Source: Betaproteobacteria bacterium (GTDB taxonomy: Bacteria > Pseudomonadota > Gammaproteobacteria > Burkholderiales > Rhodocyclaceae). From it: a DNA stretch of 64,000 bases. A program made the translations under genes and the position numbers. The stretch covers positions 62,001 through 126,000 of the forward strand of contig WQYQ01000003.1 of NCBI GenBank assembly GCA_009781175.1. Reading direction: 5' to 3'. Positions 16,186 through 26,541 of this stretch are shown here, piece by piece (within the stretch, counting starts at the first letter, position 1; every line of letters begins with the position of its first letter). The notes below the pieces were generated by a model, which saw only the letters and a program-made list of their open reading frames with translations, searched no databases and was not told the DNA's origin.

Positions 16186-16330
16186 AGAACCTGTTCATAA
16201 TCTTGCTGCGAGGCTGTGATCGGGGCTCATGCGCTGCTCGGAATCCTCATTTATTACGTATAAATTCCGGTTCCTGCGCTGCTCTTCACCCCGCTGACAG
16301 CCTCTCGCGACAGATTTTGAACAAGTTCTA
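16186..16330 (+). mobile_element. MITE-like element E, copy 1, upstream of uvrB
   Basis: 145-bp non-coding element, nearly identical in its middle to 48465-48607. The ends are imperfect inverted repeats: AGAACCTGTTCATAATCT at the left, reverse complement AGAACTTGTTCAAAATCT at the right, with weaker complementarity running about 60 bases inward, so the whole can fold as a long hairpin. No ORF or transposase. It ends 8 bases before the uvrB GTG, so it probably separates uvrB from its ancestral promoter. Nothing resembling a LexA box is seen in the 16137-16338 gap. Confidence 0.78.
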
Positions 16331-16338
16331 AGGCCCCC

Positions 16339-18369
<2,031 letters not shown>

Positions 18370-18375
<6 letters not shown>

Positions 18376-19116
18376 GGTTCGCCGGCCAAGCGAACGGGAA
18401 AGCTCGGCGGCTTCCGCCATCAGCAGACCGCTGAGTTCGGCGACCCTGCCTTCGGTCATGCGCACGTCCGGCCCGAAGAGGCACAGCGAGCCTGCAATCT
18501 GATCCGCGCCATTGAAGAATGGCGCGGCCAATGCGACGGCGCCCTCGATCAGTTCGTTGCGGCTGACGGCATAGCCGCGCCGGCGAATCGCCGCCAGCTC
18601 GGCCGGGTCGGGCTTGGTGGTGGCTTCCTGTGTGCCGGAGAAATCTGGGGGGCTCGCCATATGCGTTAGGATGGCGCGGCCGCTGGCGCCGAGCGCGAGT
18701 CGTTCGCGGTAGCCGACGCCGCGGCAAAAGCTCAGCGGCTGGGCGCTCTCAATCTCGGCCACACAGACGCGATACATCCCTTCGGGTACGAATAGCGAAA
18801 CCGTTTCGCCGCTGGCCTGCCACAGTTTTTGGAGTACCGGCTGCGCCAGTTGCGCAATGCTCTGGCTGTTCATCCACACATGCGCGAGATGCGCGACCGC
18901 GCTGCCGAGCCGGAACTGCTGTGGTTCGCCCGAGGAGGCGATGAAACCGCTTTGCTCCAGCGTGCTGAGCAGGCGATACAAGGTCGGACGGCTCAGGTCT
19001 ACGCGCTTGAGCAGCTCCGCGACCGTCAAGCCCGTGTCCTGCGGCCTGAAGGCGAGAAGGATGTCGAGCGCCCGTGCGACCGCGCGCACGTTTTCGTGCG
19101 ACTTCTTTTCTGTCAT
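18370..19116 (-). CDS. IclR family transcriptional regulator
   Basis: Regulator of 248 aa with the N-terminal winged helix ([43 protein letters not shown]) and the C-terminal IclR ligand-binding GAF-like domain ([33 protein letters not shown]). It is divergent from the Rieske oxygenase gene, with a palindromic control region between them that recurs before the lig operon, so it is the best candidate to control both. IclR proteins regulate many phthalate/isophthalate and protocatechuate clusters. The start is placed at [13 protein letters not shown] with GGGGA upstream; a start six codons earlier is possible. Confidence 0.88.
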
Positions 19117-19169
19117 TTCCGAGTTCCCCGCCATGAGTCGGCCGGTGGCCGTGATGCTGCTTATTTTCT

Positions 19170-19246
19170 CCCATAACAAATCGCTATAGCACCTAGTGCA
19201 CAAGGCAGCTAGGTACTACATGGTCCGATTGTCATAATTGGACCAT
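19170..19246. promoter_or_regulatory. 77-bp control region, copy G1 (iclR-Rieske intergenic)
   Basis: About 77 bp that recur at the same length at 26465-26541. Shared blocks: CCCATAACA, TCGCTATAGCACCTAGTGCA, and CCGATTGTCA. Two palindromes are inside: GCACCTAGTGC (19189-19199) and a 27-bp one at 19220-19246 (ATGGTCC...GGACCAT). In the second copy the palindrome is ATGGCCC...AGGCCAT, so paired changes keep the symmetry, the mark of a real operator. Likely bound by the divergently encoded IclR protein (inference). The rest of the 19117-19349 gap shows no other clear signal. Confidence 0.72.
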
Positions 19247-19349
19247 CTGTCCGTAGGGTAAGACATGTATCTTGTTCTGTGGATATGCGAAAACAAACAA
19301 CTGGCCAATTCCGCTACTTCATCCACCGGCCATAAACGAGGAGACACAC

Positions 19350-20633
19350 ATGGATAACCAAATGAGCGAAACCCTGGTGCGCACGGGGCCTGGCACGGCG
19401 TTGGGCAACGTGATGCGCCGCTACTGGGTGCCGATCCTGCTTTCGCGCGAGATCGCCGAACCCGATGGCCCGCAGGTGCGTGTGCAGATCCTGGGCGAAA
19501 AGCTGCTCGCTTTCCGCGACACGGACGGCCACGCGGCGCTGATCGATGAGTTCTGTTCGCACCGGGGCGTGTCGCTGTATTTCGGACGTAATGAAAAGAA
19601 CGGCATTTGCTGCGGCTATCACGGCGTCAAGTTCGACCGCAACGGACATTGCGTCGAGGTGCCGTCCCTGCCGAAGACCCGCGAGGCGTGCAAGCACCTG
19701 GACATCAAGGCGTATCCGTGTATCGAGCGTGGGGGCATCGTGTGGGCGTATATGGGCCCGAAAGACAAGCAGCCCGAACCGCCGAACCTGGAATGGTGCA
19801 ACCTCCCGGATAGCCATGTGTTTGTCTCTAAGCGTCTCCAGGAATGCAACTACCTGCAAGCCATGGAAGGCGGCATCGATACCAGCCACGTTTCCTATGC
19901 GCACGCTTATGAGGTCGCAAGCGATCCGCTGCACATGGACTCCAAAGCGCTCAAGTACTTTGCCGACGGCAACGTGATATTCGAGGTCGAGCAGCAGCCG
20001 CATGGCCTGACGATGTTCGGCCGCCGCAACGGCGAGCCCGATTCGTACTACTGGCGTATCACGCAGTGGCTGTTCCCGTGGTACACGCTGATTCCGCCGT
20101 TTGGCGATCACGCGATGGGCGGCCATGCATGGATTCCGATCGACGACGAGAACTGCTGGGCCTGGAGCATCAACTTCCATCCGGGCCGGCCACTGACCGA
20201 GGAAGAGCGGACCGCTCTGGAAGCCGGCAAGGGCATCCACTGCGAGTATGAGGAAGGCACCTTCCGTCCCAAGGCCAACAAGGACAACGACTATCTCATC
20301 GACCGCCAGGCGCAGAAGGAAATGCGCACGTTTACGGGCGTGTTTGGCATCGCGACGCAAGATACCTCGCTCCAGGAAAGCATGGGAACGATCCAGGATC
20401 GCAGCAAGGAAATCCTGCTGCCGACCGACCGCGCGATCGTGATGGCGCGCCGGATGCTGCACGATGCGGCAATGGCCAATACGCTGACGCCCGATGCCGA
20501 GCCGCCGGCCGTCCATGCGGACCGGCAGTTTGTGCGCGCTGCTGGCGTGCTTTTGCCGCGCGGTCAACAGCCGCAGGGCTGGGCTGCCGAGCATCTGAAC
20601 AACGGTAAGGATAAGCCAGTCTTTTCCGTTTGA
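19350..20633 (+). CDS. Rieske aromatic ring-hydroxylating oxygenase, phthalate 4,5-dioxygenase family
   Basis: Oxygenase alpha subunit of 427 aa. Rieske [2Fe-2S] ligands are C69-x-H71 and C88-x2-H91. The mononuclear iron region is EGGIDTSHVSYAH, typical of the phthalate 4,5-dioxygenase/LigX/IphA group, which has no beta subunit. It would hydroxylate an aromatic acid with electrons from the reductase two genes downstream. The lower-pathway genes make protocatechuate the likely end product, so phthalate, isophthalate or a methoxylated/biaryl lignin acid are candidates; sequence alone does not decide. ATG at 19350 has GAGGAG; the stop TGA lies in the 5' edge of structured element C. Confidence 0.87.
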   Translation: MDNQMSETLVRTGPGTALGNVMRRYWVPILLSREIAEPDGPQVRVQILGEKLLAFRDTDGHAALIDEFCSHRGVSLYFGRNEKNGICCGYHGVKFDRNGHCVEVPSLPKTREACKHLDIKAYPCIERGGIVWAYMGPKDKQPEPPNLEWCNLPDSHVFVSKRLQECNYLQAMEGGIDTSHVSYAHAYEVASDPLHMDSKALKYFADGNVIFEVEQQPHGLTMFGRRNGEPDSYYWRITQWLFPWYTLIPPFGDHAMGGHAWIPIDDENCWAWSINFHPGRPLTEEERTALEAGKGIHCEYEEGTFRPKANKDNDYLIDRQAQKEMRTFTGVFGIATQDTSLQESMGTIQDRSKEILLPTDRAIVMARRMLHDAAMANTLTPDAEPPAVHADRQFVRAAGVLLPRGQQPQGWAAEHLNNGKDKPVFSV

Positions 20634-20750
20634 TGACGCGTCGAACGCCAACCCTGCTATTCAGGCGGGGTTGGCGAGACAAGCGTTAGTGGTGCCGAAG
20701 GTGCCCCGATTCGTGGCAAAAACCCCAGGCTTACGCCTGGGGTGATTCGC
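20631..20750 (+). ncRNA. Structured repeat element, copy C
   Basis: Third full copy. H1 20647-20675 (11-bp stem GCCAACCCTGC / GCGGGGTTGGC), linker GAGACAAGCGTTAGT, H2 20691-20705 (GGTGCC GAA GGTGCC, with G-U pairs), linker ATTCGTGGCAA, H3 20723-20742 (CCCCAGGC TTAC GCCTGGGG). The TGATGA at its 5' edge includes the stop codon of the Rieske oxygenase. It lies between the oxygenase and the SDR gene, so it would sit inside an oxygenase-SDR-reductase transcript. The rest of the gap to 20850 is GC-rich and featureless. Confidence 0.6.
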
Positions 20751-20850
20751 GGGCCGGTGCGCGGGCGCTCCCGCCCGCGTCCGCGCGGCCTCAATGCAGG
20801 CGCGAGCCTGATTTTCCGTTCCAGGGAGGCCGGCATTGCGCCGGCGCACA

Positions 20851-21633
20851 ATGCAACAAGAATCCAGACTTAAAGACAAAGCCGCGCTGATCACAGGCGG
20901 CGGGGGCGGTATTGGCGCCGCGACGGCGCGTACATTCTGTAGCGAGGGCGCAGCCGTGATGCTGGTGGACGCGAATGCACAGGCGCTTGAGCAGACGGTC
21001 GCCGAGATCAAACGGTTGTACCCGCAGGCGCGTATCGCAAGCCTCGCGGCCGATGTGTCCAGTGAAGAAGGCGCCAGCCGCGCGGTGCGTCAGGCCGAGG
21101 AGGCATTCGAGCGGCTCGACGTGCTCGTCAATAACGCGGCGATGCGCAATTACAGCGCGATTGCTGACGTGACACCCGCGGAATGGCAGGCCATCGTGTC
21201 GGTCAATCTGATCGGCATGTCCAACTATTGCAAGGCGGCGCTGCCTCTGCTGCGCAAAGCGGGGGGCGGCAGCATCGTCAACGTGTCTTCGTGCTATGCG
21301 GTGACCGGACGCAAGGGGATGGGCCTCTACGACGCGACCAAGGCCGGCATGCTGGCGCTGACGCGCACGCTCGCTTTCGAGGAAGCCGCGCATGGGGTGC
21401 GCGCCAACGCCGTGTGCCCCGGCTCGACGCTGACGGATTTCCATGTGGGCCGCGCGCAAGCGGCGGGCAAGAGCGTCGATGTGCTCAAGACTCAGCGTCA
21501 GGACACCTCTTTGCTGGGCCGCTGGGCCTCGCCCGAAGAGATCGCCTGGCCAATTCTGTGGCTCGCCAGCGACGAAGCCTCGTTCATCACCGGCACCACT
21601 TTGATGGTCGACGGTGGTTTGCATGTCATGTAG
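20851..21633 (+). CDS. SDR family dehydrogenase, probable cis-dihydrodiol dehydrogenase
   Basis: Classical short-chain dehydrogenase of 260 aa. Cofactor motif TGGGGGIG near residue 17, NNAAM at about 90, catalytic S in NVSSCYAVTG and YDATK (Y-x3-K). The end has GTTLMVDGG. Between oxygenase and reductase genes, it would rearomatise the cis-dihydrodiol to a catechol acid using NAD(P)+. Phthalate pathways of Pseudomonas use an unrelated Gfo/Idh-type enzyme for this step, so an SDR here is closer to isophthalate-like or benzoate-type routes (inference). ATG 20851 is preferred over TTG 20836. Confidence 0.85.
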   Translation: MQQESRLKDKAALITGGGGGIGAATARTFCSEGAAVMLVDANAQALEQTVAEIKRLYPQARIASLAADVSSEEGASRAVRQAEEAFERLDVLVNNAAMRNYSAIADVTPAEWQAIVSVNLIGMSNYCKAALPLLRKAGGGSIVNVSSCYAVTGRKGMGLYDATKAGMLALTRTLAFEEAAHGVRANAVCPGSTLTDFHVGRAQAAGKSVDVLKTQRQDTSLLGRWASPEEIAWPILWLASDEASFITGTTLMVDGGLHVM

Positions 21634-21642
21634 GAGCAAATC

Positions 21643-22605
21643 ATGAGTGAATCCCTGCTCACCGTGCGCGTGGCGCGCGTGAAGGTCGAGGCGCAAGACA
21701 TTTATAGTTACGAACTGGTCGATCCGGCGGGCGCACCGCTGCCGCCGTTTTCGGCTGGAGCGCACATCGACGTGCGCATTCCGGGCACCAGCTTCACACG
21801 GCAGTATTCGCTGTGCAGCCCTTCGTCCGAGCGCAACCACTACATGATTGCGGTGCTCAACGACCCGAACTCGCGCGGCGGTTCGCGCGCGATGCACGAA
21901 AGAGTGTATGAGGGCAGCACGCTGGATATCTGCGTGCCACGCAACCATTTCCCGCTCCATCCCGAAGCCACCGGAAACCTGCTGTTGGCCGGCGGTATCG
22001 GCATCACGCCGATGCTGTGCATGGCGCACGCGCTGCATGACGAGGGCCGTGCTTTTGCCATGCATTACTGCGCCCGTTCGCGTGAGCGGGCGGCGTTTCT
22101 CACGCAACTGGATCAGGCCCCGTTCGCCGATCGCGTGCAATGCCACTTCGACGATGGCGCGCCGGCGCAGCAACTCGATATCGAGGCGCTGCTGTCCGCA
22201 GCGGACGCCGGTGTGCATCTCTACGTCTGCGGCCCCAAAGGCTTCATGGATGCGGTGCTCGCCGCCGCGCGCAAACTCGGCTGGGCCGAAGAGCGGTTGC
22301 ACTACGAGTTCTTCGCGGCCGATGTCGATGCAACGGGCGCGGCGCTTGAGGTCAAGCTCGCGCGTTCGGGCCAGGTCATCACGGTGCCACCCGAGCAGAG
22401 CGTGGCCGATGCGCTGATCGAGGCCGGCGTTGATCTGACGGTGTCGTGCCGCCAGGGCGTGTGCGGCACCTGCCTCGTGCGCGTACTTGAAGGCGAGCCC
22501 GACCACCGGGATCTGTATCTCTCACCCGCCGAGCAGGCGCGTAACGACCAGTTCACGCCTTGCTGTTCGCGTGCCAAGTCGCGCATGCTGGTGCTGGACC
22601 TGTAA
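21643..22605 (+). CDS. Phthalate dioxygenase reductase-type oxidoreductase (FMN, NAD, 2Fe-2S)
   Basis: Reductase of 320 aa with domain order FMN (FTRQYSLCSPSS), NAD(P) (LLLAGGIGITPML, YVCGPKGFMDAV) and C-terminal plant-type ferredoxin (CRQGVCGTC plus a final C in FTPCCSR). This is the class IA/PDR-VanB layout that directly donates electrons to beta-less Rieske oxygenases such as the one upstream. It starts 10 bases after the SDR stop with GGAG as ribosome site. NADH is the expected donor in this family. Confidence 0.92.
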   Translation: MSESLLTVRVARVKVEAQDIYSYELVDPAGAPLPPFSAGAHIDVRIPGTSFTRQYSLCSPSSERNHYMIAVLNDPNSRGGSRAMHERVYEGSTLDICVPRNHFPLHPEATGNLLLAGGIGITPMLCMAHALHDEGRAFAMHYCARSRERAAFLTQLDQAPFADRVQCHFDDGAPAQQLDIEALLSAADAGVHLYVCGPKGFMDAVLAAARKLGWAEERLHYEFFAADVDATGAALEVKLARSGQVITVPPEQSVADALIEAGVDLTVSCRQGVCGTCLVRVLEGEPDHRDLYLSPAEQARNDQFTPCCSRAKSRMLVLDL

Positions 22606-22731
22606 GGGCCTCTGGCTCCTATTCTCGCCGTGCGCGCCGTTCGGCGCGGGCGCGCGGCTGTTCGCTTTCCGAACATAACTATGCGGCGATCACGCCCTTT
22701 ATTCATACCTATAAATTGGAGACATTAGGAA

Positions 22732-24009
22732 ATGAAAATCGAATCAGCCGCGGACGGCCCGAGGTCCGATCCGCCTAGTCAAGGCAAACCAAATGGGGTG
22801 GTTCCCACCGCAGGCAATTCCTCCTATCGTTGGCTGGCGTTGTTCATCGTATGGGGCGCGTTTTTGCTCAGCTATACCGTCCGGGTGGCGTGGAACCCGA
22901 TCATGGCTCCCGTTGGCGCGTCGCTGGGGATCAAGGTGGCGCTGCTCGGCGCTTTCGTGACCGCGTTTTATACGGGCTATGTCATCGCCAACATCCTCGG
23001 CGGGATGATCACCGACGTCTTCGGCGGTCGCCTGACCCTGGCCGCTTCGTTGTTTCTGCTCGGCGGGTTCACCTACGCTTTCGGCTATACGGATTCGCTG
23101 GCCGTGGGTATCGCGATCCAGGCTCTCATGGGGCTGACCGCGGGCGCCGATTACGCGGCGGGTATGAAAATCATCGCCACCTGGTTCAGCAAGGACCGGG
23201 GCCGGGCGATGGGGCTCTATACAACGGCGACCTCGCTGGCCGTCATCATCGCCAATGCGGTGGCGCCTTCGTTTACCGCCGCCTACGGTTGGGTGAAGTT
23301 GTACCACGTGATGGGCTTCATCACCTTTGCCTGGGGGATCGTGGCGCTGCTGCTGTTGAGAAAAGAAGCCGCCCATCCCCACCACGTACATGCTTCACCA
23401 GTCAAATTCGGGCATACATTCAGCGTCTTGCGCAACCGTAACCTGATTGTGCTTGCGATTGCCGGCTTTGGCGGGCTGTGGGCCACGGTGGGATTCCGCA
23501 CCTGGGGCAACTCCTTGATGATCAAAGGGCATGACATTTCGCCCGTGGTCGCGGGCGCGGTGATGGCGTGGTTTGGTATCGGCGCCTTGGTCGCCAAGCC
23601 GGTGTTTGGCTGGGTATCCGATCTGCACTGGGTGTCGCGCAAAGTGTTTTCGATCTTCTTGTTTTCGATGGCGGTGGTATTTCTGGTGGTGTTCGGGTAC
23701 TGCACGACGGTCACCCAGTTCTACATCGTCGCCACGCTGATCGGTGTGTTCGGGTTTGCCTATCTGCCGGTGCTGATGGCGCAAATCAGCGATGCCACGG
23801 GTAGCAACCTGGCCGGCGCTGGTGCGGGCTGGACCAACGCCATCTGGCAAACGGGCAGCGCAATATCACCGCTCGCCGTCGGCTATGCCTACAGCGCAAC
23901 CAATTCGTTTCTGGCCTCATTGCTGGTTCTGGCGATCGGTCCGGTGATCGGTGTGCTGAGCCTGCTTTTGATCAAGTCGGAACCCCGCTCGAAGGGACAC
24001 TCAGCGTAG
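22732..24009 (+). CDS. MFS transporter, probable aromatic acid uptake
   Basis: Major facilitator protein of 425 aa with about 12 hydrophobic segments beginning near residue 33 (WLALFIVWGAFLLSYTVRVA). The loop after TM2 has GMITDVFGGRLTL, the usual motif A position, and a long cytoplasmic loop lies around 205-225. The N-terminal 30 residues are polar. Set between ring-hydroxylation genes and a porin gene, it is most simply the inner-membrane importer for the aromatic acid; the substrate is inferred from context. A 126-bp gap separates it from the reductase and may hold its own promoter. Confidence 0.85.
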   Translation: MKIESAADGPRSDPPSQGKPNGVVPTAGNSSYRWLALFIVWGAFLLSYTVRVAWNPIMAPVGASLGIKVALLGAFVTAFYTGYVIANILGGMITDVFGGRLTLAASLFLLGGFTYAFGYTDSLAVGIAIQALMGLTAGADYAAGMKIIATWFSKDRGRAMGLYTTATSLAVIIANAVAPSFTAAYGWVKLYHVMGFITFAWGIVALLLLRKEAAHPHHVHASPVKFGHTFSVLRNRNLIVLAIAGFGGLWATVGFRTWGNSLMIKGHDISPVVAGAVMAWFGIGALVAKPVFGWVSDLHWVSRKVFSIFLFSMAVVFLVVFGYCTTVTQFYIVATLIGVFGFAYLPVLMAQISDATGSNLAGAGAGWTNAIWQTGSAISPLAVGYAYSATNSFLASLLVLAIGPVIGVLSLLLIKSEPRSKGHSA

Positions 24010-24109
24010 TTTTTCATTTGTGCTGATACCGATGTTAAACGATGTTACTATATAGGCACCTCGGAAAGCCTCGTTACAAAAAAAGAGTTTATTCGAGATG
24101 CTTAAGAAA

Positions 24110-24138
24110 GATGCCGATGACGAAAGTTCATCGGCATC
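24110..24138 (+). promoter_or_regulatory. Perfect stem-loop in the porin 5' leader
   Basis: GATGCCGATGA (24110-24120) pairs perfectly with TCATCGGCATC (24128-24138) around CGAAAGT. It ends 12 bases before the strong AGGAGGAG ribosome site of the porin gene. A TTTTG follows, so it could be a weak terminator of the MFS transcript; as a leader hairpin it could also protect or regulate the porin mRNA, as sRNA-controlled porin leaders often do. Confidence 0.6.
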
Positions 24139-24164
24139 ATGTTTTGTAATAGGAGGAGAAAGAT

Positions 24165-25346
24165 ATGCAGAAGAAGTTAATTGCTCTGGCTGTCGCCGGT
24201 CTGGCTGCCGTTCCGGCAATCGCCGCCGACTCCAGCGTCACGCTCTATGGCTTGGTCGACATGGGCTATTCCTGGCGTGGCGACAACTACAACAGCGCTA
24301 AACAGTCGCGTAGCGGCTTCGATAGCGGCCAGATGAAAGGCACCCGTCTCGGCGTGCGCGGCGCCGAGGAGCTTTCGCCGGGTTTTAATGCGATCTTTAC
24401 GCTCGAAGCCGGAATCGCCGCTGACACCGGCAACCAGAACCAAGGCCGCCCCTGGGGCCGTCAGACCTTTGCCGGTTTCGACATTCAGGGCGCCAAGCTG
24501 ACCATGGGTCACCAGTATGCCCCGCAGTTCAACATGTATGCCGCCTACGAACCGTTCGGTCTCGGTTCGGTCGCGGAAGCATGGAACATCATGTCGCATG
24601 TCGAAGGGCGTGTGCAGAACGGAATTGAGCTGAATACCCGGTTCTACGGCGATGACAGCTTCGGTTTCGCTTTCGATGGCATGTATTCGCTCGGCAGCCC
24701 GCAGGGCGATGGTGCACCACAGCCGGAAACCGGCCAGAACGGTGAGGATACGCGCTTCGTCTCGCTCTTCCCGAAAGTGAAGTTCGGCCCGGCGACGCTG
24801 ATGGCCGGCTACACCCAGTGGAAGACCAAGGGGGCGGAGAAGAACAACAATGCGGTTGATGTCGGCCTGAACCTCGACTTCAAGGTCGTGCAGATCTTCG
24901 GTGCCTATGCGCGTTACAACAACGGCGCGAGGGGGAAAGACCCGATCGCTGTCTACAACAACAGCACCGGCGATTTCATCACCGACAAGGTGAAGTTCAA
25001 CCGCTGGTTCCTCGGCGGCAAGGTGCCGTTGGGCAATTTCAAGCTGCTCGCGTCCTATGCCTATTCGAAGGACAAAAACGATCTCAACATGAAGGCCCAG
25101 CAGTTCGGCTTCGGCGGCACGTACTCCTTCTCGAAGCGCACCGATCTCTATGCGGTCTTCTCGCGGATCGTCACCAGCGACGGCATCAACAATCCGATCG
25201 GCAACTACTACTGGCGTCCGGGCGTCGGCGATGCGACGAACTACACGCCCTCGCCGAACAACAATACCGGCTTGGACAACGGTGCTGCCGGTACTGGCGC
25301 TGGTTATCGTTCCGGCCTCAGCCTCGGGATGATGCACTCCTTCTAA
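24165..25346 (+). CDS. Gram-negative porin (betaproteobacterial trimeric type)
   Basis: Outer-membrane porin of 393 aa. Signal peptide MQKKLIALAVAGLAAVPAIAA is cleaved before DSSVTLYGLVD. Features of the family: GTRLGVRGAEELSPGFNAIFTLEAG (constriction loop entry) and repeated amphipathic strands ending in F (LSLGMMHSF). It probably admits the aromatic acid across the outer membrane for the neighbouring MFS transporter. The ribosome site AGGAGGAG is very strong, consistent with abundant expression; a perfect stem-loop sits just upstream and a terminator just downstream. Confidence 0.93.
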   Translation: MQKKLIALAVAGLAAVPAIAADSSVTLYGLVDMGYSWRGDNYNSAKQSRSGFDSGQMKGTRLGVRGAEELSPGFNAIFTLEAGIAADTGNQNQGRPWGRQTFAGFDIQGAKLTMGHQYAPQFNMYAAYEPFGLGSVAEAWNIMSHVEGRVQNGIELNTRFYGDDSFGFAFDGMYSLGSPQGDGAPQPETGQNGEDTRFVSLFPKVKFGPATLMAGYTQWKTKGAEKNNNAVDVGLNLDFKVVQIFGAYARYNNGARGKDPIAVYNNSTGDFITDKVKFNRWFLGGKVPLGNFKLLASYAYSKDKNDLNMKAQQFGFGGTYSFSKRTDLYAVFSRIVTSDGINNPIGNYYWRPGVGDATNYTPSPNNNTGLDNGAAGTGAGYRSGLSLGMMHSF

Positions 25347-25375
25347 TCCATGCCCGGAAGGAACCCCATGTTTTC

Positions 25376-25405
25376 AAAGGCACCCGTTTGGGTGCCTTTT
25401 TTTAC
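25376..25405 (+). terminator. Rho-independent terminator after the porin gene
   Basis: AAAGGCACCC (25376-25385), loop GTTT, GGGTGCCTTT (25390-25399) and a further T-run. It is 30 bases after the porin stop. The remaining 25406-25590 interval before the LysR gene shows no certain feature. Confidence 0.92.
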
Positions 25406-25590
25406 GTCTATTGCCGCAATAGCTTGGCGCCCCCCTCTTGCCGGGACCGGCTTTGATGCTGCTGGTTTTCCGAGGGCTCACTTGCCGATACGCCGCGCTC
25501 GACGGATTCGCCGCAAACGTCTTCTGCTATAGTCGCTTGAGTCAGTGGCCCGTGCTCCCGCGCCGTGTCGCTACGGTCCGGGTGGAAATC

Positions 25591-26484
25591 ATGAACCTCA
25601 AGCAGCTCGAATATTTCGTCCGCGTTGCCGAACTCGGCAGTTTCAGCAAGGCGGCGATGGTGCTCAACATCGCTCAGCCCGCGCTGTCGCGCCAAGTGCG
25701 CCTGCTTGAAACGGATCTGCACGTCACGCTGCTGATCCGCAACGGGCGAGGCGCGGTGCTGACCGAAGTCGGCAGGCGCTTGTTCGAGCATAGCGTTGGC
25801 ATCCTCCAGCTTGTCGCGCGCGTCACCGAGGACATCGAAGCCGCGCGCAATGAGCCGTCCGGGCGCATCGCGCTCGGCCTGCCGCCGAGCATGAGCCGGC
25901 GTCTGACACCCTCGCTTGTCGACACCTTCCGCCGCGTTCTGCCCAAGGCGCGCTTGACCATTGTCGAGGGACTCTCCTCCCATTTGATCGAATGGATTGC
26001 CACGGGCCGGCTGGACCTCGGGCTGGTGCACAACCCGGAGCCCAACCCGGCCATCGAGGTTACGCCGGTGCTCGACGAAGTGCTCGGCCTCGTGAGCCGC
26101 GCCATGCCTGGCAGTGTTAAGCCCGTGCCGTTTCGCAGCCTGCCGGAGTATTCGCTGATCCTGCCCGAGCGCACGCATTCCATACGCAGGCTCCTCGAAA
26201 CCCAGGCTGCCCTGGCGGGGTTGAAACTGAATATCGCGCTCGAAATTTCGAGCGTTCCGTCGATTCTCGATCTCGTCGATGCCGGTTACGGTCATGCCGT
26301 GCTGATGCAAACCGCGCTCGCCGCGTCGAGCCGGCCGGAAGCCTTCATGCTGAGTCCGTTCACAGACCCGGCGCTGACTAGTACCTTGTGCCTTGCGGTA
26401 TCTGCGCACAAGCCCGTGACGCCGCTGATCCGCCAGCTTTCCCGCCTGCTGCGGGAACTCGTAGCCCATAACAATTCGCTATAG
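25591..26484 (+). CDS. LysR family transcriptional regulator
   Basis: LysR-type regulator of 297 aa: N-terminal winged helix (MNLKQLEYFVRVAELGSFSK, AAMVLNIAQPALSRQVRLLE) and periplasmic-binding-protein-like effector domain. The ATG at 25591 follows GGTGGA; upstream in-frame codons do not look like LysR. Its last codons lie inside the second copy of the 77-bp control region, which precedes the lig operon. It may respond to protocatechuate or 2-pyrone-4,6-dicarboxylate, like other lig regulators, but that is inference. Confidence 0.9.
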   Translation: MNLKQLEYFVRVAELGSFSKAAMVLNIAQPALSRQVRLLETDLHVTLLIRNGRGAVLTEVGRRLFEHSVGILQLVARVTEDIEAARNEPSGRIALGLPPSMSRRLTPSLVDTFRRVLPKARLTIVEGLSSHLIEWIATGRLDLGLVHNPEPNPAIEVTPVLDEVLGLVSRAMPGSVKPVPFRSLPEYSLILPERTHSIRRLLETQAALAGLKLNIALEISSVPSILDLVDAGYGHAVLMQTALAASSRPEAFMLSPFTDPALTSTLCLAVSAHKPVTPLIRQLSRLLRELVAHNNSL

Positions 26485-26541
26485 CACCTAGTGCACGAGG
26501 CGGCTTGGCGCGGCATGGCCCGATTGTCAGAATCAGGCCAT
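26465..26541 (+). promoter_or_regulatory. 77-bp control region, copy G2 (before the lig operon)
   Basis: Second copy of the region at 19170-19246. It includes the GCACCTAGTGC palindrome and a 27-bp palindrome (26515-26541) with arms ATGGCCC-GATT and AATC-AGGCCAT. The palindrome ends inside the ATG of the next gene (26540), so either the transcript is leaderless or the true start lies elsewhere. The first part overlaps the end of the LysR gene. The duplication ties expression of the ring-cleavage operon to that of the oxygenase operon. Confidence 0.7.
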
